Notes: generated by a model not told the origin, from the letters alone. Numbered from the stretch's first letter, positions 12,401-24,755 are shown. The stretch: DNA of 64,000 nt from Apium graveolens (GCF_009905375.1 NC_133649.1:233591792-233655791), one strand, 5' to 3'. Translations and numbers: made by a program.

Positions 12401-13499
12401 TGTTGTTTAATTGCTTGTCAAGTACTAAAGGCTGGCCACCTTCTGTACTAACTATGCAATGTAACAAGTGTTCATGATTATAGTGATCTCTCAATAAATT
12501 CCTTTACTTCTATATGATTGATCCAGCTTCCAAAGATAGAAGCAGCTAGAAAACGAGTACTGCAAGTGTGTTGTCTCCAAAATCGAAACGCGTTCGTGAT
12601 ACTAAGGTTGACGCGGTTAGTAAAAGGTTATAGAATACTAACGAGCAAAAGTGTATCCATCATAGTATTATGTACGGAAGATAGTAATGACTATGAACAA
12701 GAAAAGAAGGAGTATTGAGAATCAAAAGCTATAGTGCTAGAAGCTATTATGAGAGTCTGTTTAATAGACTTGAAAGAAATTTGGAATGATCACTTAACGT
12801 GGATTGAGTTCTCTTACAATAATCGATCGTATGTCAGTATCGAGGTATCGCCTTATGAGATCCTTGAGGGAAGACAATGTCGATCTCCCTTATGTTAGGA
12901 TGAAGTTGTAGAGCGCAAGATGCTCGGACCCGCAGTAGTCCAAAGGACCAAGGATATAATAGATCTAATCAGAGGACGGCTGGTAGTAGCCCAAGATGGA
13001 CATAAGAAGTATGTTGATTTGACACGAAAGGATAAAGAATAGGAAGTAGGGGACCTAGTGCTATTATAGGTATTCCCTTGGAAAGGATGGATGTGGTCGG
13101 AAAGAAAGGAAAGCTAAGCCCACGAATAATTGGACCCATGGATATATTAAGTCGTATTGGGAAGTTAACATATGAGCTAGCCTTACCCCGAACCTTAGCA
13201 AGTTCATAACGTGTTTCCATGTATCAATGTTAAGGAAGTGTAATCCGGATGCCAGACAAATAGGGGCATATGAGCGCATAGACATGCAACCAGACGTAAC
13301 CTATATGGAGCAACTAGGAAGGGTTATAGATCAAAAATGGACAAGTGCTTAGAAAAAGGGTTATCATGCTAGTCAGGGTTTGTGGCAGAACCACAATGTG
13401 GGAAAATTGACTTGAGAGTTAGAAAGTGCAATGCTAAGAAAGTATCCCAATTCATTTTCTAGCTGATTCCGGGACAGAATCCTTTTAAGGAGGGGAGAC
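9494..13499 (+). pseudogene. Decayed gag-pol interior of Tekay-type relic A
   Basis: The stretch is collinear with the interior of element B (about 21836-26234) but saturated with stops and indels. Three anchors are clear. 9494-9760 matches capsid coding of B around 21836-22100. 11220-11275 matches the RNase H tail around 24597-24655. 12740-13499 matches the integrase end, chromodomain region and purine tract of B (25470-26234). The segment between the second and third anchors is about 650 bp longer than in B, so about 11.3-12.7 kb probably holds inserted DNA I cannot identify. No frame is usable. This is an older insertion than B. Confidence 0.75.
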
Positions 13500-15570
13500 T
13501 GTAATAACCCCAAAAATTTTGGACTTTTTGTAAACCTTATGAATAGTGATTTTGCTAATTATGCTGAATAAGAAAACTTTTCATGTCACACAATGTAGCA
13601 GTTCTTTTATTGATATTCCTGAGGTCTTATTAGTACTCTATATGGTATATAAGTGTATGTAAAGATCGTCAGAATCCAAATCCGAACACTTTGATTTTTT
13701 CCGAAAATCCACCAGATACCGAAAGAATTGAGTATAAGGTAACATGATAAAAAGGATTTAAATTCAAGGATTTTTAGAGAGGATCATAAAAGGAATATAA
13801 AATATTGAGAAAGGTTTAGGGGAACCTAAGTAATAAGATCCCAGGTATGATCCCTCAAACGATAAACGAGAACGAAAGTTAAGCGAACCGTAAAACAGAT
13901 AAGCGGTCATTAGCCAAGTAATTAGGGGTTAATCAAAGAGGTTAGTGGATGATGATGTCATCACACTAACAAGAAGAAGACAAGTGTAAGAGGATGACAT
14001 GAGAAAGATGACATAGGCATGGTGACATAAGCATGACAAATGGAGGGATTGGTTGGGTGATTGTGAGCCACACAATTTTTACCATGGTAACAATCTAATT
14101 AACAACAAAAGGAAGTAACCAAGCTAAACACCACACAAATCATTTAATCATACTAGAAACATTTTTACTTCACGTTTTCTTCCCTTGCTCTCGGCCAAAA
14201 CCAGACCAGCAACTTAAAACTACCATATCTCCTTCAATACTCACTCAAATGTTGTGTTCTATATCTCGTTGGAAAGGTATTGAGATGGCCTACAACTCTT
14301 GTTCACAAGTCTCGTCCAAATAAGCAAGGTAAGACCCTCATTTTTACAGTTCTTTAAATCGGACTTTTAGAAACTTCAAAACCTAACTTTGTGTTCTTGA
14401 TTTCTTTGGAAAGATCAAGCTTGTAGGAGGTTAGATTAAGGCTCCCTAAGGATTCCTAGAAACTTAACACCTACAAAGGAAGGTATCAACTTCAAACCCT
14501 AGCTTTGATTTTATGATTCCATTAAGTTTTATTAAAGCATTGTTAGTATTAAGGCTTGATCTTTGATTATAAGTAGTTTTGGTGGATTTGTATTGGTTTT
14601 GAATATTGGGTCTTTGATTGTTTGGATAAATTGGTAAAACTTGGAGTTGGGGACTGAGTTTGTATTATGATGGTTGAATATTGTTGTATTGGTGGTTGTG
14701 AGTGAATTGATGATAATTTAGAGTGTTAATTAAATTGGAAATCGCGTAAACATAAACGTCATAATGCCCAATTTTCCTTAACTGTTCTGTTCTTAACTTT
14801 AGGACCCGTGACCTCACTTATAGATTCTAACCTTTGCCATGTTTAGATAGTTCATGTTGCGAGCTTCATTTTGATATGTGGTTCGCTTGAATCTGATGTA
14901 CGGTTTAGGAGAAATGACCGTTTTAAGTAACGGGGGTTCGTGAACGAACCGTTACCTCTCGCCTTACTTTGAAACCTTGGTTAATGCCCTTAAATGACTA
15001 ATTGGAGTATGAAAAAATTATGTAAAGTGGACTAGGAATTTGGTAGGGTATTCGCGAAAGCGTCACCTTAAAATTCATAACGATTAATTTATTAAAAATG
15101 GTGGAGACAAGGGTACTCGAACGACTGTGTGATTTGTTAAGCGTAGAAATGACCATAAACAAACGTTAGGGTTCAATTGGTTAAAGTCTAGTTTCTTAAG
15201 CGACCGTGGTTTAATTCCGGCTTATGTTATTGTTCATAGGTTACCGGACCTACTTTAAGCTTAAGTCTACCCCGGAGCACTCAGGCAAGTTTTCTACCCG
15301 TTATACTGTTGTTGTGATGTAAATATATGTATATGCATTATCTTGTGATAAGTGCATGATTGTTATTAGCAAATTTTGTGATATATTGGAGCATGCTGAT
15401 ATGGTATATATGCATGTCTGTTTCGTAATTTTGATATCTAATTGTTGATTCAAATGCTTATAAGTTGCATAATACCTATGCTAGAGATAAGCAGTAGTTG
15501 CGTATACCCTTACTATAGGGGACCCAAAGGTGAACATTTTCTAAACCGGGAGTCGATGTTCCCGGGTATA

Positions 15571-15603
<33 letters not shown>

Positions 15604-17509
15604 GATATAGTTTTCAAAACTATTAATCGAATAAGGTTTATTCGATAGCTTTATTTTATTTAATGAATATTATTTTGAATATTCATTCGAGGACTTATGA
15701 CTCCGCTTACTTTATTTAATGAATATTATTTTGAATATTCATTCGAGGACTTATGACTCCACTTCTTTTATTAAATAATATTCTTTATTTTATTAAAGAA
15801 TAATGTTTCGATATCAAACTTATTTTCGATTATTCAAATAAAGATCGTACTTTCGTGTAAGTATATCTTTGGTTATTTATTATTCATTTTAAGTATAAGT
15901 TTTAAAACTTCTACTTCAATTATTTTTATAAGGATTATCCTTATGGGAATATTATTTAAATAATAATATAAATATATTTTCTAATATATCGGGACTGATT
16001 TATTTCATTAAATCAGCATTACTCCAAATATTCTTAAAAATGTTTTCGAGTCTTCAAGATGATTTTAAAGGTTAGAGCGGATCCCAAAACTCGTTTTCAA
16101 ATTTAAGATCTTCCTTTCGAAGGGGATTTAAATACTCGCTTAAAAATTGAGGGATCCGGCTCTGTGGTGTATTTTATATTCACAACGAGGTTGTTGTTTT
16201 GATAAATGAATTGATTACTTACCCAACATTCGGGAAGTAATTCCATCTAATTGAGTCGGCATAAGCGACAGGCCGGGGTTCGGTCTATCAAAGTGTAAGT
16301 GGTTGGGTGGCAGTCCATCAACGCGTAAGAGGCCGGGTGGCGGTCCAGCACAAGGTCCTAATGCGGCCAGGGTGATGACCGGTGGGGGATTCATCCATCT
16401 ACTAGTAGAAAAGGTTACTTATTGGTATCTTTGCCTGATCAGCAAGATATCAGGTTTATGCCAAGGTTTTCTCCTTTCCAAATTCATTGGATATTGCAAC
16501 TCTGTTTATAATTTTCATAACATAGGTTTTTAAGGAGTGTATGAAATGTATATATATAGGTGTATATATATCGGGACTTAGTGAAGTATCTCGTAACTTC
16601 ATTTCATTCAATAATATTTCAAAGATTGAATCTATTCAAATCTTATCTTGTAGTCTCATCTATGTGATGAACTTTTGAAACTGATTATACCTTGAACGGT
16701 GGTAGTTCAAGTAGTATTCAGAAAAGATATAAGTATATTGGAGTATCTTGTAAATTCATCTTTTCAACTTATATCTAGTTAATGATTGTCTTATGCATGA
16801 CAAAGAATTTCAGAAAAATGTTGAGACAAGGTTATATATATAAGATCACCTTGCAACGATATTTTATACATGTTATAAACTGGAACTCTATGTATATTAT
16901 ACATGTCAGAGGATTTTAAAGATTGTGAAAAGTATATATATATACTGAATATTTTTCGACTTGGTCGTGTTAAGATAACAAACTTGGTTCATTTTTACTT
17001 GACCAAGACTTTCATGAGTACTATGAGAATACTCATATATTGTTAATTATTATACATATTATTTCGGTGGGCTTGTTGCTCACCCTTACTTTCTTCTTTC
17101 ATCACACAACAACAGATAGAAAAGATGAACATGACCAAGCTCCCAATTCGCAAGCGGTTAGGACACGTTGCACAGTTTTCTGGAGGCGTTGATGCCGCAG
17201 TAGTTGATGTAGGAATTACCAATAGGCTAGGCTTTCAACTTTTGATGCACCATATTTATGTATCTATATGAATGGTAATAATGGCAAGGAAATGTAAATT
17301 TATTCAGAAACCCTTTTGTGGTATAATGACTTATAATTGTGGAATAAAATGACTTATATTATTTTTGATATTCATCTATGAGACTATAACTTGTGGTGTG
17401 TGTGTGTGTATATTGTGGGGTCACACTACGCAGTGGTTGGTTGTTTATTAAGATTAAGAGTTGTTAAGGGAATTGGAACTCGTGACAACCCGGATCCCCG
17501 ACCCCGGAT
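13500..17509 (+). repeat. LTR of Tekay relic A, 4.0 kb, last 14 bp missing
   Basis: It starts TGTAATAACCCC directly after a purine tract (AGGAGGGGAGACT), so it is the 3' LTR of relic A. It matches the LTRs at 17507-20205, 26235-29498 and 61334-64000. At 17509 it stops in CCCCGGAT, where the full LTR should continue to GGTGTTACA, and sequence from the interior of another LTR takes over. A diverged short ORF with ATG at 17125 (MNMTKLPIRKRLG) matches the leader ORF of element B. AT-dinucleotide runs occupy 15568-15606. Confidence 0.85.
15652..15768 (+). repeat. Palindromic ~58-bp minisatellite in LTR A, 2 copies
   Basis: Two copies of a unit containing AATGAATATT and AATATTCATT as inverted arms, each followed by CGAGGACTTATGACTCC. 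The same unit occurs twice in LTR B (18366-18477) and four times in the right-hand LTR (63451-63671). Confidence 0.8.
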
Positions 17510-19737
17510 TTACTTTAGGCTGTTTTGTTCTTAACATTAGGACCCGAGAACTCCCTGCTAGGTTTTGACCATTACCATGATTAGATAGTTCATGTTACGA
17601 GTTTCGTTTTGATATGTGGTTCGTTTGATTCCGATGTACGGTTTAGGAGAAACGGCCGTTTTAGGTAACGACGTTTCAGCGAACGAACCATTACCCCTCG
17701 CCTTACTTTGAAACATAGGTTAAAGATCTTAAAGGACTAATTGGAGTATGAAACATTTATTTAAAGTGTGTTAGGCAGTTGGTAAGACACTCGCGAAAGA
17801 ATCACCTTAAAACTCGTAATAGTTAATTTATTAAAAATGGTGGAGCCGAGGGATATTCGAGCGACTTAAGAGAATCAGTAAGCGCAAAGTGAGCGTTAGA
17901 GTCTAAATTGGTTAAAGTATAGATTTATAAGTGACTGTGGTTTAATTCCAACTTATATGTTGTTTATAGGTTACCAGACTCGTCCCAAGCCATTTATAAC
18001 CCCCAGTCGCTCATGCAAGTTTTCTATCCGTTATATTGTTGTTGTGATGTATACATTTGTATATGCATTATCTTGTGATAGATGCATAATGGTTATTTAG
18101 CAAATTCTTGCGATATATATTGTAGCATGTGATATGGTATATATGCATGCCTGTTTCGTATTCTTGACACATATATCTGTTGATTCAGTTGATAATACCT
18201 ATGCTAGAGATAAGCGGTAATTTGCATATACCCTTAGTATAGGGGGACCCAAAGGTGAACTTTTTCTAAAACCGGGAGTCGAGGCTCCCGAGTATAATAT
18301 ATATACATATATATATATATGAATAGTTTTCAAAACTATGAATCGAATAAGGTTTATTCGATAACTTTATTTTATTAATGAATATTATCTTGAATATTCA
18401 TTCGAGGGCTTATGACTCCGTTTATTTTATTAATGAATATTATTATTTGAATATTCATTCGAGGACTTATGACTCCGATTATTTACTAAATAATATTCTT
18501 TATTTTATTAAAGAATAATGTGTCGATAATCAAACTTACTTTTGATTATTCAAATAAAGATAATACTTTCGTATAAGTACATCTTTGGTTATTTAAGATT
18601 CATTTCAAGTATAAGTTTTACAACTTCTACTTCAATTATTTTTATAAAGATTATTCTTTATGGGAATATTATTTAAATAATAATATTCAGATATTTTCTA
18701 ATATACCTGGGACTGATTTATTTTATTAAATTAGCATTACTCCAAACATTCTTAAAAATATTTTGCGAGTCTTCAAAATGATTTTAAAAGTTAGAGCGGA
18801 TCCCGAAACTCATTTTATATTTAAGATCCTCCTTTGGAAGGGGATTTAAATACTCGCTCAAAACCTGAGGGATCCGGCTCTGTGGTGTGTTTTATATTCG
18901 CAACAAGGTTGCTGTCTTGATAAAAGAGTTTTTGATTACTTACCCAATACTCGGGAAGTAAAATTCTTGGAACAAGTTAATCCATTAACAGGCATCGCCT
19001 GGGAAATATCGGTGAGTTTTCCTTTCCAACTAGATACGACTTCTTGGTGGAGTCGTATCAAGTTTCTACTTGGGGAAGGTGAGGATGAGCTTTACGTTTC
19101 AGAGTCATGGATTTCATCTGAACTAGGAGTGGCGTAAGTGGTCGAGTGGCGCCGGCCCAGCCTTATTATATTGGCCCAAATGGCCTGGAAGTTCCGCTAA
19201 GACGGTACATTCCTTAGGAGTCCAGTATTCGGTTGACAAGTAAATCCGAAAGGTTCTCCTCTACATGTAGAAAATGGTGGGGTTGCACTACTACGACTGA
19301 TCATCGTAAGTGGTCTTCCTGGCGCGACAAAACTCCCGTAATGAGTTCATCATCCAGTTGGATAATTCTGCAACACACCCGTAGCATTTCGATCGAAAGG
19401 CTACGAATGGGTGGTTACCGAAGCATTGACAGGGATCAAACAGTTATAATGGTGTTCCCATTGAATGAAGTATCTCGTAACTTCATTTCCTTTAAAAATA
19501 TTTCAAAGATTGAATCTATTCAAGTTCTAACTTGTGGTCTCATCTATGGGATAACCTTTTGAAACTTATTATACTTTGAACAATAATAGTTCAAGTAGAT
19601 TTCAAAAATGGTATAGTATAATGAAGTAATTGGTAACTTCATCTTTCTTACAACTTATATCCAGTAAGTAATTACCTTACACTTGATAAAGGATTCTAGT
19701 AAGTTATCCATTTAGATACTTGCATTATTTTTTACAC

Positions 19738-19745
19738 TATATATT
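19738..19745 (+). promoter_or_regulatory. LTR TATA box of element B
   Basis: TATATATT in ACACTATATATTATC lies 72 bases before the first ATG of the leader ORF. The stretch CTTCATTTCTTCATCACACAACAACAG between them looks like a plant 5' UTR, and its core CATCACACAACAACAG is conserved in the LTR of relic A (about 17100) and in the 3' LTR. The transcript probably starts near 19770. Confidence 0.5.
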
Positions 19746-19809
19746 ATCTTGCGAGCTGTAATGCTCACTCTTGCTTCATTTCTTCATCACACAACAACAG
19801 TTAGGAAAG

Positions 19810-19917
19810 ATGGCCACACTCAAGCAGACCCAGCGCAAGCGTGTGGGAAGCGTTCCGCGTCTTCCCGTTGATATTGTAGCTACTATAGCTGCAGAGGTAG
19901 ATCTATTGGTAGATCAG
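19810..19917 (+). CDS. LTR-encoded first exon of a predicted spliced accessory protein
   Basis: The first ATG after the LTR TATA box opens 36 codons that begin MATLKQTQRKRVGSVPRL, a basic stretch that could serve nuclear import, and continue with a short hydrophobic/acidic helix ending LLVDQ. Codon 36 ends exactly at CAG/GTATTC, a consensus splice donor. Unspliced, the frame stops after 11 more codons (TAA at 19948-19950). The 3' LTR copy (29104-29244) keeps the same ORF with three amino-acid changes but has GC at the donor. The predicted acceptor at 20393 continues in the same phase into 20394-21080. The first AUG of the genomic RNA therefore belongs to this ORF and not to gag. Function unknown; retroviral regulatory proteins made from spliced RNA are only an analogy. 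Confidence 0.45.
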
Positions 19918-20393
19918 GTATTCTACTTTTGGGAACCAAATATTGTATAATAATAACTTGTGGCAGATAATGGCAATTAACTGTAAATTTATCAAGTAAT
20001 CATTTTGGGTTGTAATAACTTTTAAATTGTGGATTCAAGGACTTGTACTTATTTCAATTTCATCTCTGAGACTATAACGGGTTGTGGTGTGTGTTAGTGT
20101 GGGGTCATAGCATAAGGTTAATTATTATTAATTAAGTGAAGTGATATTGTGGAAAGAAAGACCGTGACGACCCGGATCCCTGACCCCGGATCTGGGGGTG
20201 TTACAGAAATGGTATCAGAGCTAAGCGTTATAAACCTCAGAGATGATGCGACGATATAATAATAAACTCACAAAGATAATAAGAACTCTTGCCAAGTTCA
20301 TGGTCGGACTACTTAAAGTAGCGCTGACAGTTAAAACCCTTACGGGAACCCTTATAAGTATCATGATAGTAACTTAGCTTGTTTAATGTGTAG
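19918..20393 (+). other. Predicted 476-bp intron across U5, primer site and leader
   Basis: The donor is CAG/GTATTC at 19917/19918 and the acceptor TTAATGTGTAG/GTGC at 20393/20394. Removal joins two ORFs in phase. Because the primer-binding site (20210-20221) is inside the intron, the spliced RNA could serve only as mRNA and not as a reverse-transcription template. Confidence 0.4.
20210..20221 (+). other. Primer-binding site, initiator tRNA-Met type
   Basis: TGGTATCAGAGC occurs 4 bases after the LTR end. It is the classic plant LTR-retrotransposon primer site complementary to the 3' end of initiator tRNA-Met. Confidence 0.92.
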
Positions 20394-21080
20394 GTGCATG
20401 AGATAGAGGACCCTGACATGTTCGAGCGTGAGCATGATGAGGCACTGCTAGATGTCGAGGATCAGGAGGAGCCTGAGATGGAGGAGGATGAGGAGGACCC
20501 CTCAGAGGAGTCAGAGAGAGAGGTCATTGCTATTTCAGATGAGGAGGACCTGGATGAGGTCCCAGTAGCTGAGGAGCGTGTCTGAGCTATGGTAGTGTAC
20601 ACTGGTACCCCTTTACCCACACTCCCAGTGGTCAGAGCTCCTACCCCTCCACCACTATCCTGGAGCCCCTATGATGACAGCTCAGAGACCCATACTCCCG
20701 AGCCTAGGCAGACCGAGGAGGCACCCCCAGCGGCTCCAGATTCACCACCTCTAGACTCTGCCCATAGGCAGTCTTTGTTAGCCCACGACTATGTTCAGGA
20801 TGTACTGAGGACCCAAGTGGTTGTTGCTGAGGCCCGGCTGGATGAGGCCAGGAGGGAGTTGGATGCGGAGAGGGCGGGTAGGCGTACCCGAGCTTATGAG
20901 ACTAGGGCTGCTATACCCCGATCCTTGAGGAGGGAGCTGACGGGGATAGAGCTCACATCCTGAGCGAGACTCAGATCGCTCCAGGGGGACAGGCATGGTA
21001 GGATCTCCAGGCGGCAGGCCGACTATATCTTCCGTCGTGCGATGGAAAGGGTATGGGAGCTTACCCGCTCCGGTGTGTGA
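20394..21080 (+). pseudogene. Extra ORF upstream of gag (acidic, Pro-rich, helical), predicted exon 2
   Basis: From the predicted acceptor the frame can be read for 229 codons to TGA 21078-21080, with internal TGA codons at 20583-20585 and 20961-20963. The N-terminal third is strongly acidic (ALLDVEDQEEPEMEEDEED). The middle is Pro-rich (TPLPTLPVVRAPTPPPLSW). The last third is a charged helix (EARLDEARRELDAERAGRR), ending RRAMERVWELTRSGV. The ORF opens with GTG, not ATG, which fits an internal exon joined to the LTR exon at 19917. The first stop looks like CGA to TGA. A neighbouring frame is also open near 20940-20998, so a frameshift near the second stop is possible. Chromovirus elements normally go from leader straight to gag. 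Function unknown. Confidence 0.5.
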
Positions 21081-21489
21081 TTCAGGACTGACGATGGGAT
21101 AGTCTAGTTGTCTAGTTAGTCGAGGCCTTAGTAAGAGCCAATTTTCCGGGATAGTTGACTTGTATATAGCATCCCTTTTTCTGACTAGACAGATAGACTC
21201 TTGTGTATCACTTTTGGGACAGATGGCTGTAGCACTGTTGTACTTTTGACCAGATCAAACTATGTATTTCTCGCATTATGTATATATTTGTTTCCTTTCG
21301 GTTCAGTTCCTTAGTGACGAGATCACTGTTTTTATCATTATTATTACTGCACTTCTTATTAGAACTGTCATAAAATAATAGAATTGCGAGATACATTCTC
21401 CCTATTGTAGAGTTGTGCAAGGCACAATGTTGAGTATGATTGTGACCTAACGTTGATTTTTCCCAATAATTTTTTTTATTATCAGTATC
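21081..21489 (+). other. Leader before gag with strong splice-acceptor-like site
   Basis: There is no ORF on the + strand here. The stretch ends in a T-rich tract and ATTATCAG at 21485, only 4 bases before the gag ATG at 21490. That is an excellent acceptor context, so gag may be translated from a second spliced RNA. The donor is not identified. Confidence 0.35.
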
Positions 21490-22602
21490 ATGCCGCCAAG
21501 AAAGATTGGAACTAGGGCGAACCCTGGATCTGAGGACCAGGGAAGCCATAATCAGGACGATAGGAACCAGGAACACAGTGAAGAGGAAGACGAGAATTAT
21601 GTTGAACAAGATGACTCCCTGTATGAAGAGGAGGATGAAACATATGATGTTGAGGGATTTGAGATAGAGGCTGAGGAAGGAGAAACTGAGGTTGAGCAAC
21701 CAATACCAAACCCAGGCATGGATCCCATGGGCCAGTTCATGCAACTACTAAGGCAGAACTTGGAACGTCAACCCAACCCACCCCCTCAAGGAAATAACAA
21801 TGCTGTGGCAAACTCTTTCAGGGTTTTTTAGTCCCTTAAGCCCCCTGAGTTCCACGGATCAGCCGATCCAGTTGAAGCAAGAGCATGGTTAAAGGAAATG
21901 GAGAAATCCTTTGAGATTCTGAGTATCGATTAGGCACAGAAGACTGTATTTGCTACCTACCTTCTGAAAGGAGAGGCTAACTACTGGTGGGAGGCCAAGA
22001 AAAACATGGAGACATATGCTATTATAACCTGGGAGAGATTCAGTCAGTTGTTTCGGGGAAAATATTTCCCGAGGTTTATGGAAAACCAGATGGAGCTCAA
22101 GTTCTTGGAGCTAAAGCAGAATAACTTATCTGTAGCAGAGTACGAAGCGAAATTTACTGAGTTATCAAGGTTTGTGCCGGAGTTTGTGGGCACCGAGGAA
22201 AAGAAAGCTAGGAGGTTTCAGCAGGGACTGAAACCGTGGATTCAGAATAGGGTGGCAATCCTTGAGCTTACTGATTATGCCACTCTGGTGCAAAAGGCAA
22301 CAATTGTAGAAGCCGGAAGTGAACAGATGCAGAGGGAAAGAGAGAAGAAGGGAATAAAGAGGAAAAGCATGAGCATGGGTGGAGGTTCCGCAGGAAGGAG
22401 CTTCCTAACTAGATTTAATCGAGGAGCAGTGTCCCTACCGGGAAAGAACACTGGGTTTAAGCGGCCAATGAGTGTGAATGTGAGCCAGAGCGGCCAGAAG
22501 TCAAGAATGTCCTATTCCAACCAGTCTCGACCCCCATTGCCAGCCTGCTACACTTGTGGAAGAATGCATTCTGGGGAATGTAAGGGAAAGCCAGTAACCT
22601 GA
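21490..22602 (+). pseudogene. gag: Tekay B gag (in-frame stops)
   Basis: Gag starts at MPPRKIGTR. An acidic N-terminal region (about residues 15-75) is followed by the Ty3/gypsy capsid (FHGSADPVEARAWLKEME, EANYWWEAKK, RFSQLFRGKYFP) and a basic nucleocapsid with a zinc knuckle variant CYTCGRMHSGEC near the end. Three in-frame stops interrupt the frame: TAG 21829-21831 before LKPPEFHG, a TAG near 21935, and TGA 22600-22602. The last one falls where the first Cys of the next knuckle ([13 protein letters not shown]) should be. All parts share a frame with protease and RT downstream, so Gag-Pol was one continuous ORF. Confidence 0.85.
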
Positions 22603-24705
22603 TTTAAGTGTGGGCAAGTGGGCCACTATTCCCACAAATGCCCTTCGTCAACCCCTGCCGTCATTCCAACCACCACTTGTCATCAGTGTGGATGCCCGGG
22701 TCATTGGAAGAAGGAATGCCCAATGAACAAACCAGCAGCTTCAGGACCCAGCAGGGCTGCCTCCAATAAGCCACCGACTGCGAGGACTTTCAACATGACA
22801 GTCCAGGATGCTATGAAAGACTCAGATGTGATAGCAGGTACCCTTTCTCTAAATTCAGTCAGTGCAAACATTTTATTTGATTCGGGAGCAACTAAATCTT
22901 TTATATCAAAGGACCTTGCGCGTAAATTAAGACTTAAGGCTGAACCCTTGATAGAACCCTTACAAGTAGAAATAGCCAATCATGAAATTATTTCTGTTAA
23001 CCAGATTCACCCCGCCTATGAGTTAGGCATAGGGGAACAATCTTTTAGTGTTGATCTGATTCCTTTTAAATTAGGGGAGTTTGATGTAATTTTGGGAATG
23101 GACTGGCTATCTAGCAATGATGCTCAGATAGACTGTAAGGGGAAGAAAGTTAAGTTAAATATCCCAGGAAAGAAAGAAGTCATATTTAGAGGAAAGAGGC
23201 AGACGCAGAAATTTTTGACTATGGCCCAGGCCAGAAGGATGTTACGAAAAGGAAATGAGGCTTACCTAGCCTATATGGTGGACACGCAGAAGGAGGTGCC
23301 CAACTTACAAGATATTCCGATAGTCAACGAATTTGAAGACGTATTCCCACAAGACCTTCCGGGATTACCACCCGATAGAGTGATTGAATTTGCTATTGAG
23401 TTGGCCCCAGGGACGGCGCCAGTTTCAAAAGCACCTTACCGGTTAGCCCCATTGGAAATGAAGGAATTAGCTACCCAATTGCAGGAACTTTTGGATAAGG
23501 GTATGATAAGACCCAGTGTGTCTCCGTGGGGAGCACCAGTGTTATTTGTTAAGAAGAAGGATGGGAGCATGAGGCTGTGCATCGACTATCGAGAGTTGAA
23601 CAAGCTAACCATAAAGAACAGGTACCCGTTACCTAGAATAGACGATCTGTTCGACCAGCTAAAGGATGCTGTTTATTTTTCCAAGATTGACCTGAGAACT
23701 GGATATCACCAACTAAAGATTAAACCCGAAGATATTCCCAAGACAGCGTTTCGTACCAGGTATGGGCACTATAAGTTCTTGGCAATGTCATTTGGATTAA
23801 CCAATGCCCCAGCGGCTTTCATGGACTTAATGAACAGAGTATTCAAGAAGTACTTGGACAAGTGTGTGATAGTTTTTATCGATGATATTTTAATCTACTC
23901 AAGGACTGAGGCAGAGAATGCAGAGCATTTGAGGATAGCTCTAGGAATACTCAGAGAGGAACAGTTATATGCCAAATTCTCGAAGTGTGAATTCTGGCGG
24001 AATGAAGTATGGTTTTTAGGACATGTGATCAATAAAGAAGGAGTATTGGTCGACCCCTCCAAGATAGAGGCGGTCTCAAATTGGGAAAGGCCAACTACAC
24101 CCACAGAGGTAAGGAGTTTCATAGGATTGGCCGGCTACTATCGTAGATTTGTACAGGACTTTGCGAAGATCGCAGCCCCTTTGACACGACTTACTCGTAA
24201 GACAGAGAAGTTTGAGTGGACGGAGAAATGCGAGAACAGTTTTCAGGAATTAAAGAAAAGGTTGGTAACGGCCCCGGTGTTGGCATTGCCAGACGGAAAA
24301 AGAGATTTTGTGATATATAGTGACGCGTCACACAAAGGATTAGGGTGTGTGCTTATGCAGCACGGTAAAGTGATTGCGTATGCGTCGAGACAACTGAAGG
24401 AATACGAGATTAGATATCCTACTCATGACCTTGAGCTCGCAGCAATAGTTTTTGCCCTAAAAATTTGGAGGCACTACTTGTATGGAGAGAAGTGCGAGAT
24501 TTTCACAGACCATAAGAGCCTCAAGTATATATTTACACAGAAAAAGCTCAACATGCGCCAGAAGAGATGGTTAGAGTTAATCAAGGACTATGATTGTGAG
24601 ATTCTCTATCATCCGGGGAAAGCCAATGTGGTGGCTGATGCCCTTAGTAGAAAGGAAAGACTTCAGAATGATAATGACTTCGGAAGAATTGATAAAGGAT
24701 TTTGA
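22603..24705 (+). pseudogene. pol: Tekay B zinc knuckles, protease, RT and RNase H
   Basis: This 700-codon stretch is uninterrupted. It begins with two CCHC knuckles ([11 protein letters not shown] and [14 protein letters not shown]). Next come the aspartic protease ([20 protein letters not shown]), reverse transcriptase ([40 protein letters not shown]) and RNase H ([29 protein letters not shown]), ending at VADALSRKE. All catalytic motifs of protease, RT and RNase H look intact. Frame is lost just after: about 24660-24780 reads in a second frame and the integrase in a third, meaning two small indels. Confidence 0.92.
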
Positions 24706-24755
24706 GAAAATGGAAATAGAAGTAAAGGTAACCGGAACCGGAACTGAAAAGCTGT

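Larger units (their letters stand above)
17507..20205 (+). repeat. 5' LTR of element B, first ~1.29 kb lost
   Basis: The sequence begins at a position equal to 27521 in the 3' LTR and ends TTACA at 20205, just before the primer site. The first ~1,286 bp of the LTR are absent. Compared with the 3' LTR it has 723 bp extra (17821-18543), including two copies of the palindromic minisatellite (18366-18477); the 3' copy has deleted these. The R/U5 end carries a TATA box, a leader and a short ORF described separately. Confidence 0.85.

Noticed and set aside
16303..16533. ORF within LTR A
   Set aside because: Not conserved in frame in the other LTR copies, unlike the leader ORF near the TATA box.
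21208..21744. 178-codon minus-strand ORF
   Set aside because: It is antisense to the leader and gag start of element B, with hydrophobic low-complexity composition; gag on the + strand explains the sequence.
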